Shown here in pieces: positions 8,051 through 17,477 of a DNA stretch of 44,300 nt. Made by a program: the position numbers and the translations under genes. Positions within the stretch are counted from its first letter, which is position 1. Each line of letters opens with the position of its first letter. The notes beneath the pieces were generated by a model. That model did not search any database. It saw only the letters and a list, made by a program, of their open reading frames with translations, and was not told the DNA's origin. This DNA comes from Gammaproteobacteria bacterium. GTDB lineage: Bacteria > Pseudomonadota > Gammaproteobacteria > Pseudomonadales > Azotimanducaceae. Location: contig JAPPAV010000022.1 in NCBI GenBank assembly GCA_026705345.1, forward strand, positions 1 through 44,300, in the 5' to 3' direction.

Positions 8051-9694
8051 ATGAACCGATTGGCCGTGGCGATCGCTACGCTGGCGCTTCTCTCCGCCTG
8101 TGACGGTGGCGACATCATCATCCAGCCGTCGACGACGGACGCCTCCGTCGACAACAGCAGCAACACGACGCAACCCGTGGCGGAGGAGAACCCGTGCGCG
8201 TCGTACCTCAGCACCGGTGGCCAGACCATCCAGGGCGAGTTGAGCGGCAACAACTGCATCTACGTGCCATCGTTCGTCGACGCCGGCAACAACCTCACGG
8301 TGAACATGACGATTCCCGACCTCGAGAACGACGGTGCGCACATCTTCGAGGGCAGCCTGTTCGTCGGGAAGACCTACGATACGGACGAGGGCCTTGCTGG
8401 TGCAGGCATCACCAAGGGTGGCGATGGGCCGGTTCTGACCGTCGAAGCCGGCGCGACGCTGGCGTTCCGGTCCAGCGGCGACTTCATCATCGTCAACCGC
8501 GGCGCCCAGTTGTTCGCCGTGGGCACCGAGGACAAACCCATCACCTTTACGTCCGTCTCGGACGTCGAAGGCACCGTCGGTCCCGAGGACGTCCAGCAGT
8601 GGGGCGGCATAGTGATCAACGGCTTCGGGGTAACCAACAAGTGCCAATACACGGGCTCGATGTCTGCCGGAAACCTAACCACTAGCGACTGCCACGTGGA
8701 TGCGGAAGGTGCGGCGGGCCTCGACGAGTCGCAATACGGCGGCGACAACAACGAGGACAGTTCCGGACGCTTGGAGTACGTGATCGTCAAGCACACCGGC
8801 GCCGAGGTGGCCAATGGCGACGAACTGAACGGCATCTCCTTCGGCGGCGTCGGCAGCAACACGATCATCAAGAACCTGCAGGTGTACTCCACCTACGACG
8901 ACGGCATCGAGATGTTCGGCGGTGCCGTGAGCTTCGAAAACTACGTCGGCGTCTATGTCCGGGACGACTCCATCGACATCGACGAGGGCTGGTCCGGGTC
9001 CATCACCAACGCCCTGGTCATCCAGTCCGAAACCCTCGGCAACCACTGCATCGAAGCGGACGGGATCGGTTCGTTCTCGTCGCTCACCAGCGAAGCGGTC
9101 GAGGCCACGATCAAACAGGGCATCAACAGCCGACCGACCATCAGCAACCTGACCTGCATCGTTTCGCCCTCCGCCGAACAAGGCAACTTCGATCCGGGGG
9201 CGGGCTGGCGACTGCGCGAGGGCATCTTCGCAACCATCAACGATTCCATGGTGGTGGGCTCTTTCAATTCCGACAGCGACGACTCCAACTATTGTCTGCG
9301 CATCGACAACCGCTCGAAGCAGGCCGCCCAGGACGGCGATCTGTCGCTGAACTCCGTGATCTTCGCCTGCGCCGACAGAACCCGGGGCAATTCGCTGCCG
9401 AACGGCACCCGCGTCGAAGACTGGGCGGCCGCCAACGGCGCCGTGTTCGCCACGATCAACGACTGGGCGGACCCGACCCCCAACGCACACACCGACCTAC
9501 AGCTTCTCCAGGACACCCCGCCGGTGTATTCCATCGAATACGCGACGATGTCCGTGGATGGCGAGGTGCCGAGCGGCTCGCCGCAGAACGGTGTCTACAT
9601 CGGCGCCCTGTCGACGGCGGACATCAACTGGGCGATGGGTTGGACCTACGGCATCTTCGAAGGCAACCGGGGCCAGTCCCTTTGGTTCGAATAG
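8051..9694 (+). CDS. Beta-helix-like lipoprotein, partner of TonB receptor
   Basis: A 547-residue exported lipoprotein. The signal peptide ends in the lipobox LSAC, with the lipidated Cys at 17. The next residue is Asp, which in enterobacteria favours inner-membrane retention, so its final membrane is uncertain. The body is acidic, rich in Asn, Gly and Asp, with repeating short strands (GGIVINGF, LEYVIVKHTGAEV, IIKNLQVYSTYDDGIEMFGG) that suggest a right-handed parallel beta-helix. The ATG at 8051 has GGGGA about 10 nt upstream; the frame is open back to 7973 but only this start gives a clean signal peptide. The receptor gene follows 49 bp later, and the Pho-box-like array precedes it. A surface binding or processing role for a phosphorus-containing ligand is inference only. 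No enzymatic motif was recognised. Confidence 0.75.
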   Translation: MNRLAVAIATLALLSACDGGDIIIQPSTTDASVDNSSNTTQPVAEENPCASYLSTGGQTIQGELSGNNCIYVPSFVDAGNNLTVNMTIPDLENDGAHIFEGSLFVGKTYDTDEGLAGAGITKGGDGPVLTVEAGATLAFRSSGDFIIVNRGAQLFAVGTEDKPITFTSVSDVEGTVGPEDVQQWGGIVINGFGVTNKCQYTGSMSAGNLTTSDCHVDAEGAAGLDESQYGGDNNEDSSGRLEYVIVKHTGAEVANGDELNGISFGGVGSNTIIKNLQVYSTYDDGIEMFGGAVSFENYVGVYVRDDSIDIDEGWSGSITNALVIQSETLGNHCIEADGIGSFSSLTSEAVEATIKQGINSRPTISNLTCIVSPSAEQGNFDPGAGWRLREGIFATINDSMVVGSFNSDSDDSNYCLRIDNRSKQAAQDGDLSLNSVIFACADRTRGNSLPNGTRVEDWAAANGAVFATINDWADPTPNAHTDLQLLQDTPPVYSIEYATMSVDGEVPSGSPQNGVYIGALSTADINWAMGWTYGIFEGNRGQSLWFE

Positions 9695-9743
9695 GAAACC
9701 CGAGGCTACCAGTTGAACACGCACACTAGTAGGACCGAACCCT

Positions 9744-12515
9744 ATGAAACCTCGTGAACCGAGCGCGGGGGCGGCAGTGTGGACGATCGCCGCCGCCATG
9801 TTCGCCGGCATCGCCGGCGCCCAAGATGCGGTCGATACCAACGAAGAAGCGGAAGGCGGTTCGCCAACCGATCGGTCGACCGTTTCCGCCGGGCCAATAG
9901 AGGAGGTCGTCGTCCTCGGGCGACTCATCAACTCCACCCAGCAGTTGATCAACGAGCGCCAGGACGACGAAGTCGTCTCCGACGTCATGGGCTCGGAGAT
10001 GATCAGCCGCCTAGGCGACGCCACCGTCGCCGTCGCGCTGCGCCGGATTCCCGGCCTGTCGCTGGTCAACGAGAAGTTCATCTACGTGCGGGGCCTCGGC
10101 GAGCGCTACTCCAGCACGCTCTTGAACGGCGCCACCATCCCCTCCCCCGACCTGACGCGGAATGTCATCCCCGTAGACATCTTCCCGACTTCCATCGTCA
10201 GTTCGCTGCGTGTGCAGAAGGCGTACTCCGCCGACATGCCCGCCGCGTTCGGGGGCGGCGCCGTCGACATCCGCACCAAGGGCATCCCCAGCGGATTCAC
10301 CTACGCCATCGAGGTGGGCTCCGGCTACAACTTCGAGAACGACGGCGACGCCTACAGCTACCCGGGCGGCGGCAGCGACCGCTGGGGGACCGACAACGGC
10401 TCCCGGGCGTTGTCGCCGCAACTGGAATCCGAGATCGGGCGATTCCTCGGCAACCTGGATGTGCAGGGAATCCTCGACAGACTCCGCAAGGAGGGCAACC
10501 ACGACGCGACGATCGAAGACGCCCGCCGGATCAACCGGGAACTCGCCCTGCACCTCAACCGGAACGTCTCCGTGGCGGAAGAGTCCATCCACCCCGACCT
10601 GGATCTCAAGGCGAGCATCGGCAACAACGTGATGCTCGGCGACGACTGGGAAGTCGGCTTCCTGTTCGGCGCCGGCTACAAGACCACCTGGCGCGAGAAC
10701 GAGCGTTTGAGCCGCAACTTCAACTTCCCCGACGAACGCACCGATACCAAGCTCGAGTCCACCTACACGGTTGACATCACCGGCACCGCCAACTTCGGCT
10801 TGAGCTACCTGGGCGAACACGAAGTAACGACAACGAGCCTGTTCCTGCGCAATACCGACGACGAGACGACCATCCGCGACTTCTTCAACGAGAACCGCGA
10901 GATCTCCGACGAGATCGGCTTCCGCAACTACAGCGTCCTCTTCGAGGAACGCGAACTGATCGTCCACCAGGTCAAGGGGACGCATCGCTTCGGAGACCTC
11001 ACCCGGGAGCTACCGGTGGTGGGCTGGTTCGACCGCAGCTGGATTCCGCTCGACGCGGAAGTCTCCTGGTTCCATTCCGACACGGTGGTGCAGACGGACA
11101 TCCCGAACCAGGTCACGGTGAAAGCCCAGACAGTCACCGCGCCGACGACAGGCGAGGTATTGAGTTCGGTCATCAACGCCGACGCGTCGACCTCCGACTT
11201 CCGGTTCACGCTGCTCGACGACGACGTCCTGAACTACGGCTGGCGGTTCAACATCCCGGTCTCCACCACGAACTGGTTCCTGGAGGCGAGCGGCGGCTAC
11301 GAACACGCCCGGAAGGCGCGTACCTACCGGCAGTCGCAGTTCCGCCTAGGGGCCTTCTCGGTCGCCGATCCCCGGATCCTCGAGGGCAGCATCGGCGAGG
11401 TCTTCTCGGACGCCAGCATCATGGACCCGGCCAACGACTTCGTCTTCGACCGGACCGGCACGAACAACCAGAGCTACCTGGCCGCCACCATGACGGAGGC
11501 CGTGTTCGGCAAGGTCGACGTCACCTGGAAGGAGGTCTGGCGCCTGGCCGCCGGCGCCCGCTGGGAGGACTACAAGCAGGTCGCGCTGGACTGGAACCCG
11601 TACGGATTCACGATCACCGACCCGGTCGTGACCACCGACCCCGAACGCCTCGAGCAGTCCACCTTCGCCCAGGACAACATCTATCCGTCCGTCTCGCTCA
11701 CCTGGATTGCGCCGTTCGGGCAGTGGGAGTGGGCGGAACGCTTCCAGCTTCGGTTCGGCTGGAGCGAAACCGTCGTGCGCCCGGACTTGCGCGAGATCAC
11801 CGACGCCAGCTACATCGATCCCATCACCGACGACCTAGTGGACGGCAATCCCAGCGTCATCCCCTCCGACGTCGCGAATTACGACATCCGCGCCGAGATG
11901 TTCTTCACGAACGGCGACAACCTGACGGTGTCCGCCTTCTACAAGGACATCGTCAATCCCATCGAGTTCTTCGAGTCCGCCGCCAGCGACACCACCGTGG
12001 CACGGGAAATCGTGAACGCCACGTCCGCCCAGGTATCCGGCGTCGAGGTCGAAGCGCTCAAGGAGTTGAGCTTCCTCTCGGGCCTGCTCGGCGACTGGAT
12101 CAACATGTTCTTCGTGCAGGCGAACCTGACCCTGCAGGATTCCGAACTCGTCGCCGGCGAGAAGGCCGACGCACCCACCAACGACGTCCGACCGCTCGTG
12201 GGCGCCTCCGAGTATGTCGCCAACGCCATGCTCGGTTTCGACAGCGACGACGGCCGCCATACCGCGACCGTGGTCTACAACGTCTTCGGCGAGCGCCTCT
12301 ACGTCGCCGGACGGCTAGGCGCCCCGGATGGGTACGAACAGCCCTACCACTCCCTCGACTTCACCTACTCATGGTTCCCAACCGAGGCCATCACGGTGAA
12401 GGCGAAGCTCCGGAACATTCTCGACGGCACCGTGGAGATCGAGCGGGAGGGCGTCGTGGTGTTCAGCGAACAGCCGGGCAGCAGCGCGTCCATCAGCTTC
12501 AAGTGGGCGTACTGA
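9744..12515 (+). CDS. TonB-dependent outer membrane receptor
   Basis: A 923-residue outer-membrane active transporter. In order: a signal peptide (cleavage probably after AGIAGA, residue 26), a TonB-box-like EEVVVLG (53-59), a plug domain with VALRRIPGLSLV and the VRGLGERYSSTLLNGATIPSPD segment, and a long beta-barrel with alternating aromatic residues ending in FKWAY. The plug motif GERYSSTLLNG is typical of a broad environmental TonB receptor group rather than of characterised siderophore receptors. It follows the lipoprotein gene by 49 bp and shares its Pho-box-like control region, so import of a phosphorus compound is a reasonable but untested idea. The substrate cannot be assigned. Confidence 0.88.
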   Translation: MKPREPSAGAAVWTIAAAMFAGIAGAQDAVDTNEEAEGGSPTDRSTVSAGPIEEVVVLGRLINSTQQLINERQDDEVVSDVMGSEMISRLGDATVAVALRRIPGLSLVNEKFIYVRGLGERYSSTLLNGATIPSPDLTRNVIPVDIFPTSIVSSLRVQKAYSADMPAAFGGGAVDIRTKGIPSGFTYAIEVGSGYNFENDGDAYSYPGGGSDRWGTDNGSRALSPQLESEIGRFLGNLDVQGILDRLRKEGNHDATIEDARRINRELALHLNRNVSVAEESIHPDLDLKASIGNNVMLGDDWEVGFLFGAGYKTTWRENERLSRNFNFPDERTDTKLESTYTVDITGTANFGLSYLGEHEVTTTSLFLRNTDDETTIRDFFNENREISDEIGFRNYSVLFEERELIVHQVKGTHRFGDLTRELPVVGWFDRSWIPLDAEVSWFHSDTVVQTDIPNQVTVKAQTVTAPTTGEVLSSVINADASTSDFRFTLLDDDVLNYGWRFNIPVSTTNWFLEASGGYEHARKARTYRQSQFRLGAFSVADPRILEGSIGEVFSDASIMDPANDFVFDRTGTNNQSYLAATMTEAVFGKVDVTWKEVWRLAAGARWEDYKQVALDWNPYGFTITDPVVTTDPERLEQSTFAQDNIYPSVSLTWIAPFGQWEWAERFQLRFGWSETVVRPDLREITDASYIDPITDDLVDGNPSVIPSDVANYDIRAEMFFTNGDNLTVSAFYKDIVNPIEFFESAASDTTVAREIVNATSAQVSGVEVEALKELSFLSGLLGDWINMFFVQANLTLQDSELVAGEKADAPTNDVRPLVGASEYVANAMLGFDSDDGRHTATVVYNVFGERLYVAGRLGAPDGYEQPYHSLDFTYSWFPTEAITVKAKLRNILDGTVEIEREGVVVFSEQPGSSASISFKWAY

Positions 12516-12533
12516 TCGTCCTCGCCTCGCACT

Positions 12534-12553
12534 CGAAGCCGACCCAGGCTTCG
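12534..12553. terminator. Hairpin between convergent genes
   Basis: Arms CGAAGCC and GGCTTCG form a perfect 7-bp stem around a 6-nt loop, in the 69-bp gap between the convergent ends of the TonB receptor and ferredoxin oxidoreductase genes. There is no T-run on either side, so it is at best a weak or factor-assisted bidirectional terminator. Confidence 0.35.
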
Positions 12554-12584
12554 CGCCCGGGAAGCCCTGCGGCAAGCCGATCAC

Positions 12585-13640
12585 TCACCGCAACTGCGCG
12601 TTGACTCCCTCCAACGCCTCGGTGCCCGGACACAGGACCGACTCGTCCAGCGCGTTCAACGGTGCCGACGGCGTGCCGAGCACGTCATGGCAGTCCGCCG
12701 CGTCGGCGTCCATGTACAGCAATCCCGTGACCACCTCGCCGGCCTCCGCCGAGCGTTGCACCTGCGTCAGCGCCTGGATCCGGTCGCGGGGATCGTAGTC
12801 CTCGTCGAGTTTGCGCAGGCGCAGGGTCGATCCGTCGGGCATGGCCACGTCTTCCAGCGCACCGGAGTCGTAGTCGACGGTGATTTCCGCGCCGGGAGCG
12901 ATGAAGTCGGCGCTCACGAGCCGCTCCGAGTGGTCGCGTACATAGTCGTAGCTCTTGGTCGAGCCGTTGTGGTTGTTGAACGCCACACAGGGCGAGATCA
13001 CGTCGATGAACGCGAAACCCTTGTGCATCAGGCCCGCCTGAATGAGTGGAACCAACTGCCGCTTGTCCCCCGAGAAACTGCGGGCCACGAAACTCGCCCC
13101 GATCTGCAACGCCATCGAGACGAGGTCGATGGGCTCATAGAGGTTCGGCACGCCTTTCTTGCTGGTGGATCCCTTGTCGTTGGTCGCCGAGAACTGGCCC
13201 TTGGTAAGCCCGTAGGTGCCGTTGTTGTCGACGACATAGAGCATGTTGATCCGGCGGCGGACGATGTGGGCGAACTGGCCGATGCCGATGGAGGCGCTGT
13301 CGCCGTCGCCGGAGACGCCGATGCAATAGAGTTCGCGGTTGGCGAGATTGGCGCCCGTCGCCACCGACGGCATCCGGCCGTGTACCGAATTGAAGCCGTG
13401 GGAGTGGCTGAGGAAGTAGCTCGGCGTCTTCGACGAGCAGCCGATGCCGGACACCTTGGCGAACTTGTGCGGCGGCAGCGACAGTTCGGCACAGGCCTGG
13501 ACGATGGCCGCGGAGACCGAGTCGTGGCCGCAGCCCGCGCAGAGGGTGGACACCGACCCCTCGTAGTCGCGGCGCGTGAGCCCGAGTTCGTTGACCGGGA
13601 GCAGCGGATGCCGGACGCGGGGTTTGACGACGAAGGTCAT
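12585..13640 (-). CDS. 2-oxoacid:ferredoxin oxidoreductase, beta (thiamine diphosphate) subunit
   Basis: A 351-residue subunit that binds thiamine diphosphate and an Fe-S cluster. CAGCGH (C34, C37) and GIGCSSKTPSYF supply cluster ligands; GDGDSASIG is the thiamine/Mg signature, and FNNHNGSTKSYDYVRDH is the family-typical substrate-side motif. It oxidatively decarboxylates a 2-oxoacid to its acyl-CoA while reducing a low-potential acceptor. The KorB-like HNGSTKSY segment makes 2-oxoglutarate or pyruvate most likely. The start ATG at 13640 overlaps the alpha-subunit stop by 4 nt (ATGA), so the two are translationally coupled. A longer open frame continuing to 14828 is only an out-of-frame reading of the alpha gene. 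Confidence 0.9.
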   Translation of the reverse strand: MTFVVKPRVRHPLLPVNELGLTRRDYEGSVSTLCAGCGHDSVSAAIVQACAELSLPPHKFAKVSGIGCSSKTPSYFLSHSHGFNSVHGRMPSVATGANLANRELYCIGVSGDGDSASIGIGQFAHIVRRRINMLYVVDNNGTYGLTKGQFSATNDKGSTSKKGVPNLYEPIDLVSMALQIGASFVARSFSGDKRQLVPLIQAGLMHKGFAFIDVISPCVAFNNHNGSTKSYDYVRDHSERLVSADFIAPGAEITVDYDSGALEDVAMPDGSTLRLRKLDEDYDPRDRIQALTQVQRSAEAGEVVTGLLYMDADAADCHDVLGTPSAPLNALDESVLCPGTEALEGVNAQLR

Positions 13641-15568
13641 GGTCGGTACTCCCTGTCTTTCCGGGGCGCGGTCCCGCGCCCGCCGCCGCCGACGGCGCGG
13701 AGCCGCGGCACGTTGTATTCGACGAGCCGTTCGCTCACCTGCTCGTAGATGGTGTCCGCCGAAATCGAGAAGCCGCCGTAGTAGAGCACCGAGTCGATCC
13801 GGGCCGGGTCCAGCCCTAGGTCGTTCACGAGCAACGTCTTCATCTGCGCGTCCCGGTTCTGCTCGGCGAGGAAGACGATCTCGTGGCGGTCGATGAACTC
13901 GCGTACCTCGTCGGTGAACGGGAAGCCCCGCAGGCGCATGGTATCGACTTCGACGCCGTCTTCGAGGAGACGGTCCAAGGCTTCCGGAATCGGCAGTGCC
14001 GTGGTGCCGTAGAAGACGATGCCGATCAAGCGCCCCTGCTCCTCGATGACCGGTGCCGGCACGAGGTCGCGGGCGGTTTCCCACTTCTTGAGCAGGCGGT
14101 CCATATTGGCACTGTAGTGTTCCGGCGCTTCCGTGTAGGCGGCGTACTCGTCCCGCGACGTGCCCCTTGTGAAGAACGCACCCTTCTCCGGATGCGTGCC
14201 GGGCAACGTCCGGTAGCCGATGCCGTCGCCGTCCACGTCGAGATAGCGGCCGAAGGTCTCGATCCTCTCCAGGTCGTCCGCGCCGAGCACCTTGCCGCGG
14301 TCGTAGCTGCGCTCGTCGTCCCAGGTGAAGGGATCGGCAAGGTTGTCGTTCATGCCGAGTTCGAGGTCCGACATCACCAGGATCGGGGTCTGCAGCCGGT
14401 CGGCAAGATCGAGCGCCGCGACCGCGAAGTCGAAGCACTCGTTGGGCGTCGACGGGAACAGCAGCGGGTGCCGGGTGTCGCCGTGGGACGCGTACGCCGC
14501 AGACAGCAGGTCGCCCTGCTGGGTGCGGGTCGGCATGCCCGTTGACGGGCCGGTGCGCTGGATGTCCCAAAGCACGGCGGGAATTTCGGCGAAGTAGGCG
14601 AGGCCTAAGAATTCGGTCATCAACGACAGCCCCGGACCGCTGGTCGCCGTGAATGCCCGGGCGCCGTTCCACCCCGCACCGATGACGATGCCCATCGCCG
14701 ACAGTTCGTCTTCGGCCTGGATGATCGCGAAGTTGCGCTCGCCGTTCTCGTCCACGCGCAGCCGGTTGCAGTACTGCTCGAATGCCTCCGCCAGGGATGT
14801 GGAGGGCGTGATCGGATACCACGCACAAACCGTCGCGCCGCCGTAGATCGCGCCGATGGCGGCGGCCGTGTTGCCGTCGACCAGGATCTTGTCGCTCGCG
14901 CCGTTCGAGTAGCGCACCTGGATCGGCAGCGGGCAGACCAGGTAGTCGAGCACGTAGTGGCGACCGATCTCGAGAGCATGGATGTTCGGCGCGATCAGAT
15001 CGTCCTTGCCCTTGAATTGCGCCGACACCATGCCGGTGATGACGTCGAAGTCGATGTTGATCAGCGCCGAGAGGGCACCCACGTAGACGATGTTCTTGAA
15101 CAGCGCGCGGTGTTTGGGATTTGGAAACTCGGGCAGCACGAGCTGCGAGATCGGCACCCCGACCAGGTTGATGTCGCTTCGACGCAGGCGAACGTCGAGC
15201 TCCTTCGAGTTGTCGTAGAGCAGGTAGCCACCCGGCACCACCGACGCCACGTCCTCCGCGAAGGTCTCGGCGTTCATCGCCACCATGAGGTCGATGCCCT
15301 CGCGCCGCCCGGCGTAGCCCTTCTCGGAAACGCGCACTTCGAACCAGGTGGGCAGTCCCTCGATGTTGGACGGGAAGATGTTGCGGGTCGCCACCGGGAT
15401 GCCCATGCGGAACAGCGCCTTGGCGAACATGCCGTTGGCGGAGGCTGAACCCGAGCCGTTGACGTTCGCGAACCGGATCACGAAGTCGTTGTAGGACGTT
15501 CGCCGATCGTTCACGCCGTTGGCCACCGAATCCCCCTCGGGGACGGCGGGAGTTGCCTTGTCGGTCAC
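13637..15568 (-). CDS. 2-oxoacid:ferredoxin oxidoreductase, fused gamma-alpha subunit
   Basis: A 643-residue fusion. The N-terminal gamma domain (about 25-210) has the RFANVNGSGSASANGMFAKAL glycine-rich segment and IFPSNIEGLPTWFEVRVS. It is followed by the alpha pyrimidine-binding domain with YPITPSTSLAEAFEQY and the conserved SGPGLSLMTEFLGLAYFAEIP stretch. The gamma-alpha order is that of the Kor/Vor-type bacterial and archaeal enzymes. With the beta subunit it forms a CoA-dependent 2-oxoacid oxidoreductase. It starts 4 nt after the FAD/Fe-S gene stop and overlaps the beta gene, so the three genes form one operon. The exact substrate is unresolved. Confidence 0.9.
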   Translation of the reverse strand: MTDKATPAVPEGDSVANGVNDRRTSYNDFVIRFANVNGSGSASANGMFAKALFRMGIPVATRNIFPSNIEGLPTWFEVRVSEKGYAGRREGIDLMVAMNAETFAEDVASVVPGGYLLYDNSKELDVRLRRSDINLVGVPISQLVLPEFPNPKHRALFKNIVYVGALSALINIDFDVITGMVSAQFKGKDDLIAPNIHALEIGRHYVLDYLVCPLPIQVRYSNGASDKILVDGNTAAAIGAIYGGATVCAWYPITPSTSLAEAFEQYCNRLRVDENGERNFAIIQAEDELSAMGIVIGAGWNGARAFTATSGPGLSLMTEFLGLAYFAEIPAVLWDIQRTGPSTGMPTRTQQGDLLSAAYASHGDTRHPLLFPSTPNECFDFAVAALDLADRLQTPILVMSDLELGMNDNLADPFTWDDERSYDRGKVLGADDLERIETFGRYLDVDGDGIGYRTLPGTHPEKGAFFTRGTSRDEYAAYTEAPEHYSANMDRLLKKWETARDLVPAPVIEEQGRLIGIVFYGTTALPIPEALDRLLEDGVEVDTMRLRGFPFTDEVREFIDRHEIVFLAEQNRDAQMKTLLVNDLGLDPARIDSVLYYGGFSISADTIYEQVSERLVEYNVPRLRAVGGGGRGTAPRKDREYRP

Positions 15569-15572
15569 CGGG

Positions 15573-17360
15573 TCACCCTGCCGCGTAGGAACCCAGCTGC
15601 GGCGTGTGGATGACGGATTTCTGCATATCCCAAGCGTGCGTGGGACAGCGTTCCGCGCACAACCCGCAGTGCAGGCAGACGTCCTCGTCCTTGGCCATGA
15701 TCCGCCCGGTGGGAAGTTCCTCGGACACGTAGATGTCCTGCTCGTCGTTCTCGGCGGGCGCCGTCAGCGACGTGCGCAACTCGGGCTCGTCGGCGTTGGG
15801 GGTGAACGTGATGCAGTCCATCGGGCAGATGTCGACGCAGGCGTCGCACTCGATGCACAGGCTCTCCGTGAAAACGGTCTGCACGTCGCAGTTGAGACAA
15901 CGCTGCGCTTCCTTGAGTCCCAACCGGGCGTCGAAGCCGAGTTCCACCTCGATCTTGATGTTGTCCAGCGCCTTGCGCTTGTTGGCGTGGGGCACCAGAA
16001 AGCGCTTGGCGTCGTCGTGCTCCGCGTCGTAGCTCCACTGGTGGACGCCCATTTTCTGGCTGATCAGGTTGACGCCTTCCGGCGGGCGGTCCTTCAAGAT
16101 GTCCTTGCCCTGGCACATCAGGTGGATCGAGATCGCCGCCTTGTGGGCGTGCGCGGACGCCCAGATGATGTTCTCGGGACCAAGCGCCGAGTCGCCGCCG
16201 AAGAAGATCTTCGGGTGGCTCGACTGCAGCGTGTCCTCGTCGAGGATCGGGCAGTCCCACTTGTCGAACTCGATGCCGACGTCACGCTCGACCCACGGGC
16301 AGTGGTTCTCCTGGCCGATGGCCATCAGCACGTGGTCGCACTCCATGACGACATCCGGTTCGCCGCTCGGCTCGTAGCGGTAGCGGCCCTTGCCGTCGGG
16401 GATCGGGCGCACGCATTCGAAGACGATGCCGGTGAGCTTGCCGTTGTCGTGCAGGAACTCCTTGGGCGGGCGGTTGTTGATGATCGGGATGCCTTCCGAC
16501 ATCGCGTCTTCCTTCTCCCACTCGGAGGCCTTCATGACGTCGAAAGCGGAGCGGACGACCACGGTGACGCGCTCGGCGCCCAGGCGCTTGGACGTGCGGC
16601 AGCAGTCCATGGCCGTGTTGCCGCCGCCCATCACGATGACCTTGCCGGATATCGACGAGGTGTGGCCGAAGGCGACGCTCGAGAGCCAGTCGATGCCGAT
16701 GGAGATGTGGTCGTCGACTTCCTGACGGCCCGGCAGTTCCAGATCGCGCCCCCGCGGCGCGCCGGTACCGACGAAATAGGCGTCGTAGTCCATGTCGAGC
16801 ATTTCCTTCATGCTCGTGATCTCGTAGCCGAACTGGGCGTTGACGCCCATGTTGAGGATGAGGTCCACCTCCTCCTCCAGGACGTCCGCCGGCAGCCGGA
16901 ACGCGGGAATCTGGCTCCGCATCATGCCGCCGCCCGCCGGGTCCCGGTCGAACATGTCGATCTCGTAGCCGAGCGGCAGCAGATCCCGGGCCACGGCCAG
17001 CGACGCCGGACCGGCACCCATGAGGCAGATGCGTTTGCCGTTCTTCTTCTTCGGCACCCGCGGCAGAAAATCGGCAATGTCGCCCTTGTGGTCCGCGGCG
17101 ACGCGTTTCAGGCGGCAGATCGCGACCGGTTTCTCCTCGGTGCGGACGCGCCGGCACGCGGGTTCGCAGGGACGGTCGCAGGTTCGTCCGAGGATGCCCG
17201 GGAAGACGTTCGAATCCCAGTTCAGCATGTACGCTTCGGTGAAGCGTTCCTCGGCGATGAGGCGGATGTAGTCGGGCACGGGCGTGTGCGCGGGACACGC
17301 CCATTGGCAGTCCACGACCTTGTGGAAATAGTTGGGATCGGCGATGTTCGTCGCTTTCAT
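15573..17360 (-). CDS. FAD-dependent NAD(P) oxidoreductase with Fe-S domains, GltD-like
   Basis: A 595-residue cytoplasmic flavoprotein. An N-terminal Fer4_20-type domain (CQWACPAHTP, CDRPCEPACRR) leads to an FAD-binding GxGxxS segment (LMGAGPASLAVARDL), an NAD(P)-binding Rossmann motif (VMGGGNTAMDCCRTSKRLGA) and the second FAD motif near IFFGGDSALGP. The C-terminus adds two 4Fe-4S motifs: CIECDACVDICPMDC (about 502-516) and CLHCGLCAERCP (about 562-573). This is the architecture of the glutamate synthase small subunit plus a ferredoxin-like tail. In this operon it probably passes electrons between the 2-oxoacid oxidoreductase and NAD(P), replacing a free ferredoxin plus reductase. No glutamate synthase large subunit is nearby. 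ATG at 17360 is well supported by the N-terminal motif. Confidence 0.88.
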   Translation of the reverse strand: MKATNIADPNYFHKVVDCQWACPAHTPVPDYIRLIAEERFTEAYMLNWDSNVFPGILGRTCDRPCEPACRRVRTEEKPVAICRLKRVAADHKGDIADFLPRVPKKKNGKRICLMGAGPASLAVARDLLPLGYEIDMFDRDPAGGGMMRSQIPAFRLPADVLEEEVDLILNMGVNAQFGYEITSMKEMLDMDYDAYFVGTGAPRGRDLELPGRQEVDDHISIGIDWLSSVAFGHTSSISGKVIVMGGGNTAMDCCRTSKRLGAERVTVVVRSAFDVMKASEWEKEDAMSEGIPIINNRPPKEFLHDNGKLTGIVFECVRPIPDGKGRYRYEPSGEPDVVMECDHVLMAIGQENHCPWVERDVGIEFDKWDCPILDEDTLQSSHPKIFFGGDSALGPENIIWASAHAHKAAISIHLMCQGKDILKDRPPEGVNLISQKMGVHQWSYDAEHDDAKRFLVPHANKRKALDNIKIEVELGFDARLGLKEAQRCLNCDVQTVFTESLCIECDACVDICPMDCITFTPNADEPELRTSLTAPAENDEQDIYVSEELPTGRIMAKDEDVCLHCGLCAERCPTHAWDMQKSVIHTPQLGSYAAG

Positions 17361-17477
17361 CGGTGTCGCTGCCGACGCTTACGTCACGCTGCCGCGGTTA
17401 AGGATCCTCTATGCCATCCATGCGCCCACGAGAAAGTCCGGCGAGCGAGTGTGCTCCTCCTCACCGGAACCGTAGGC

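Noticed and set aside
13641-14828. N-terminal half of a 747-residue frame ending in the ferredoxin oxidoreductase beta subunit
   Set aside because: This part is an out-of-frame reading of the alpha-subunit gene; the true beta gene starts at 13640.
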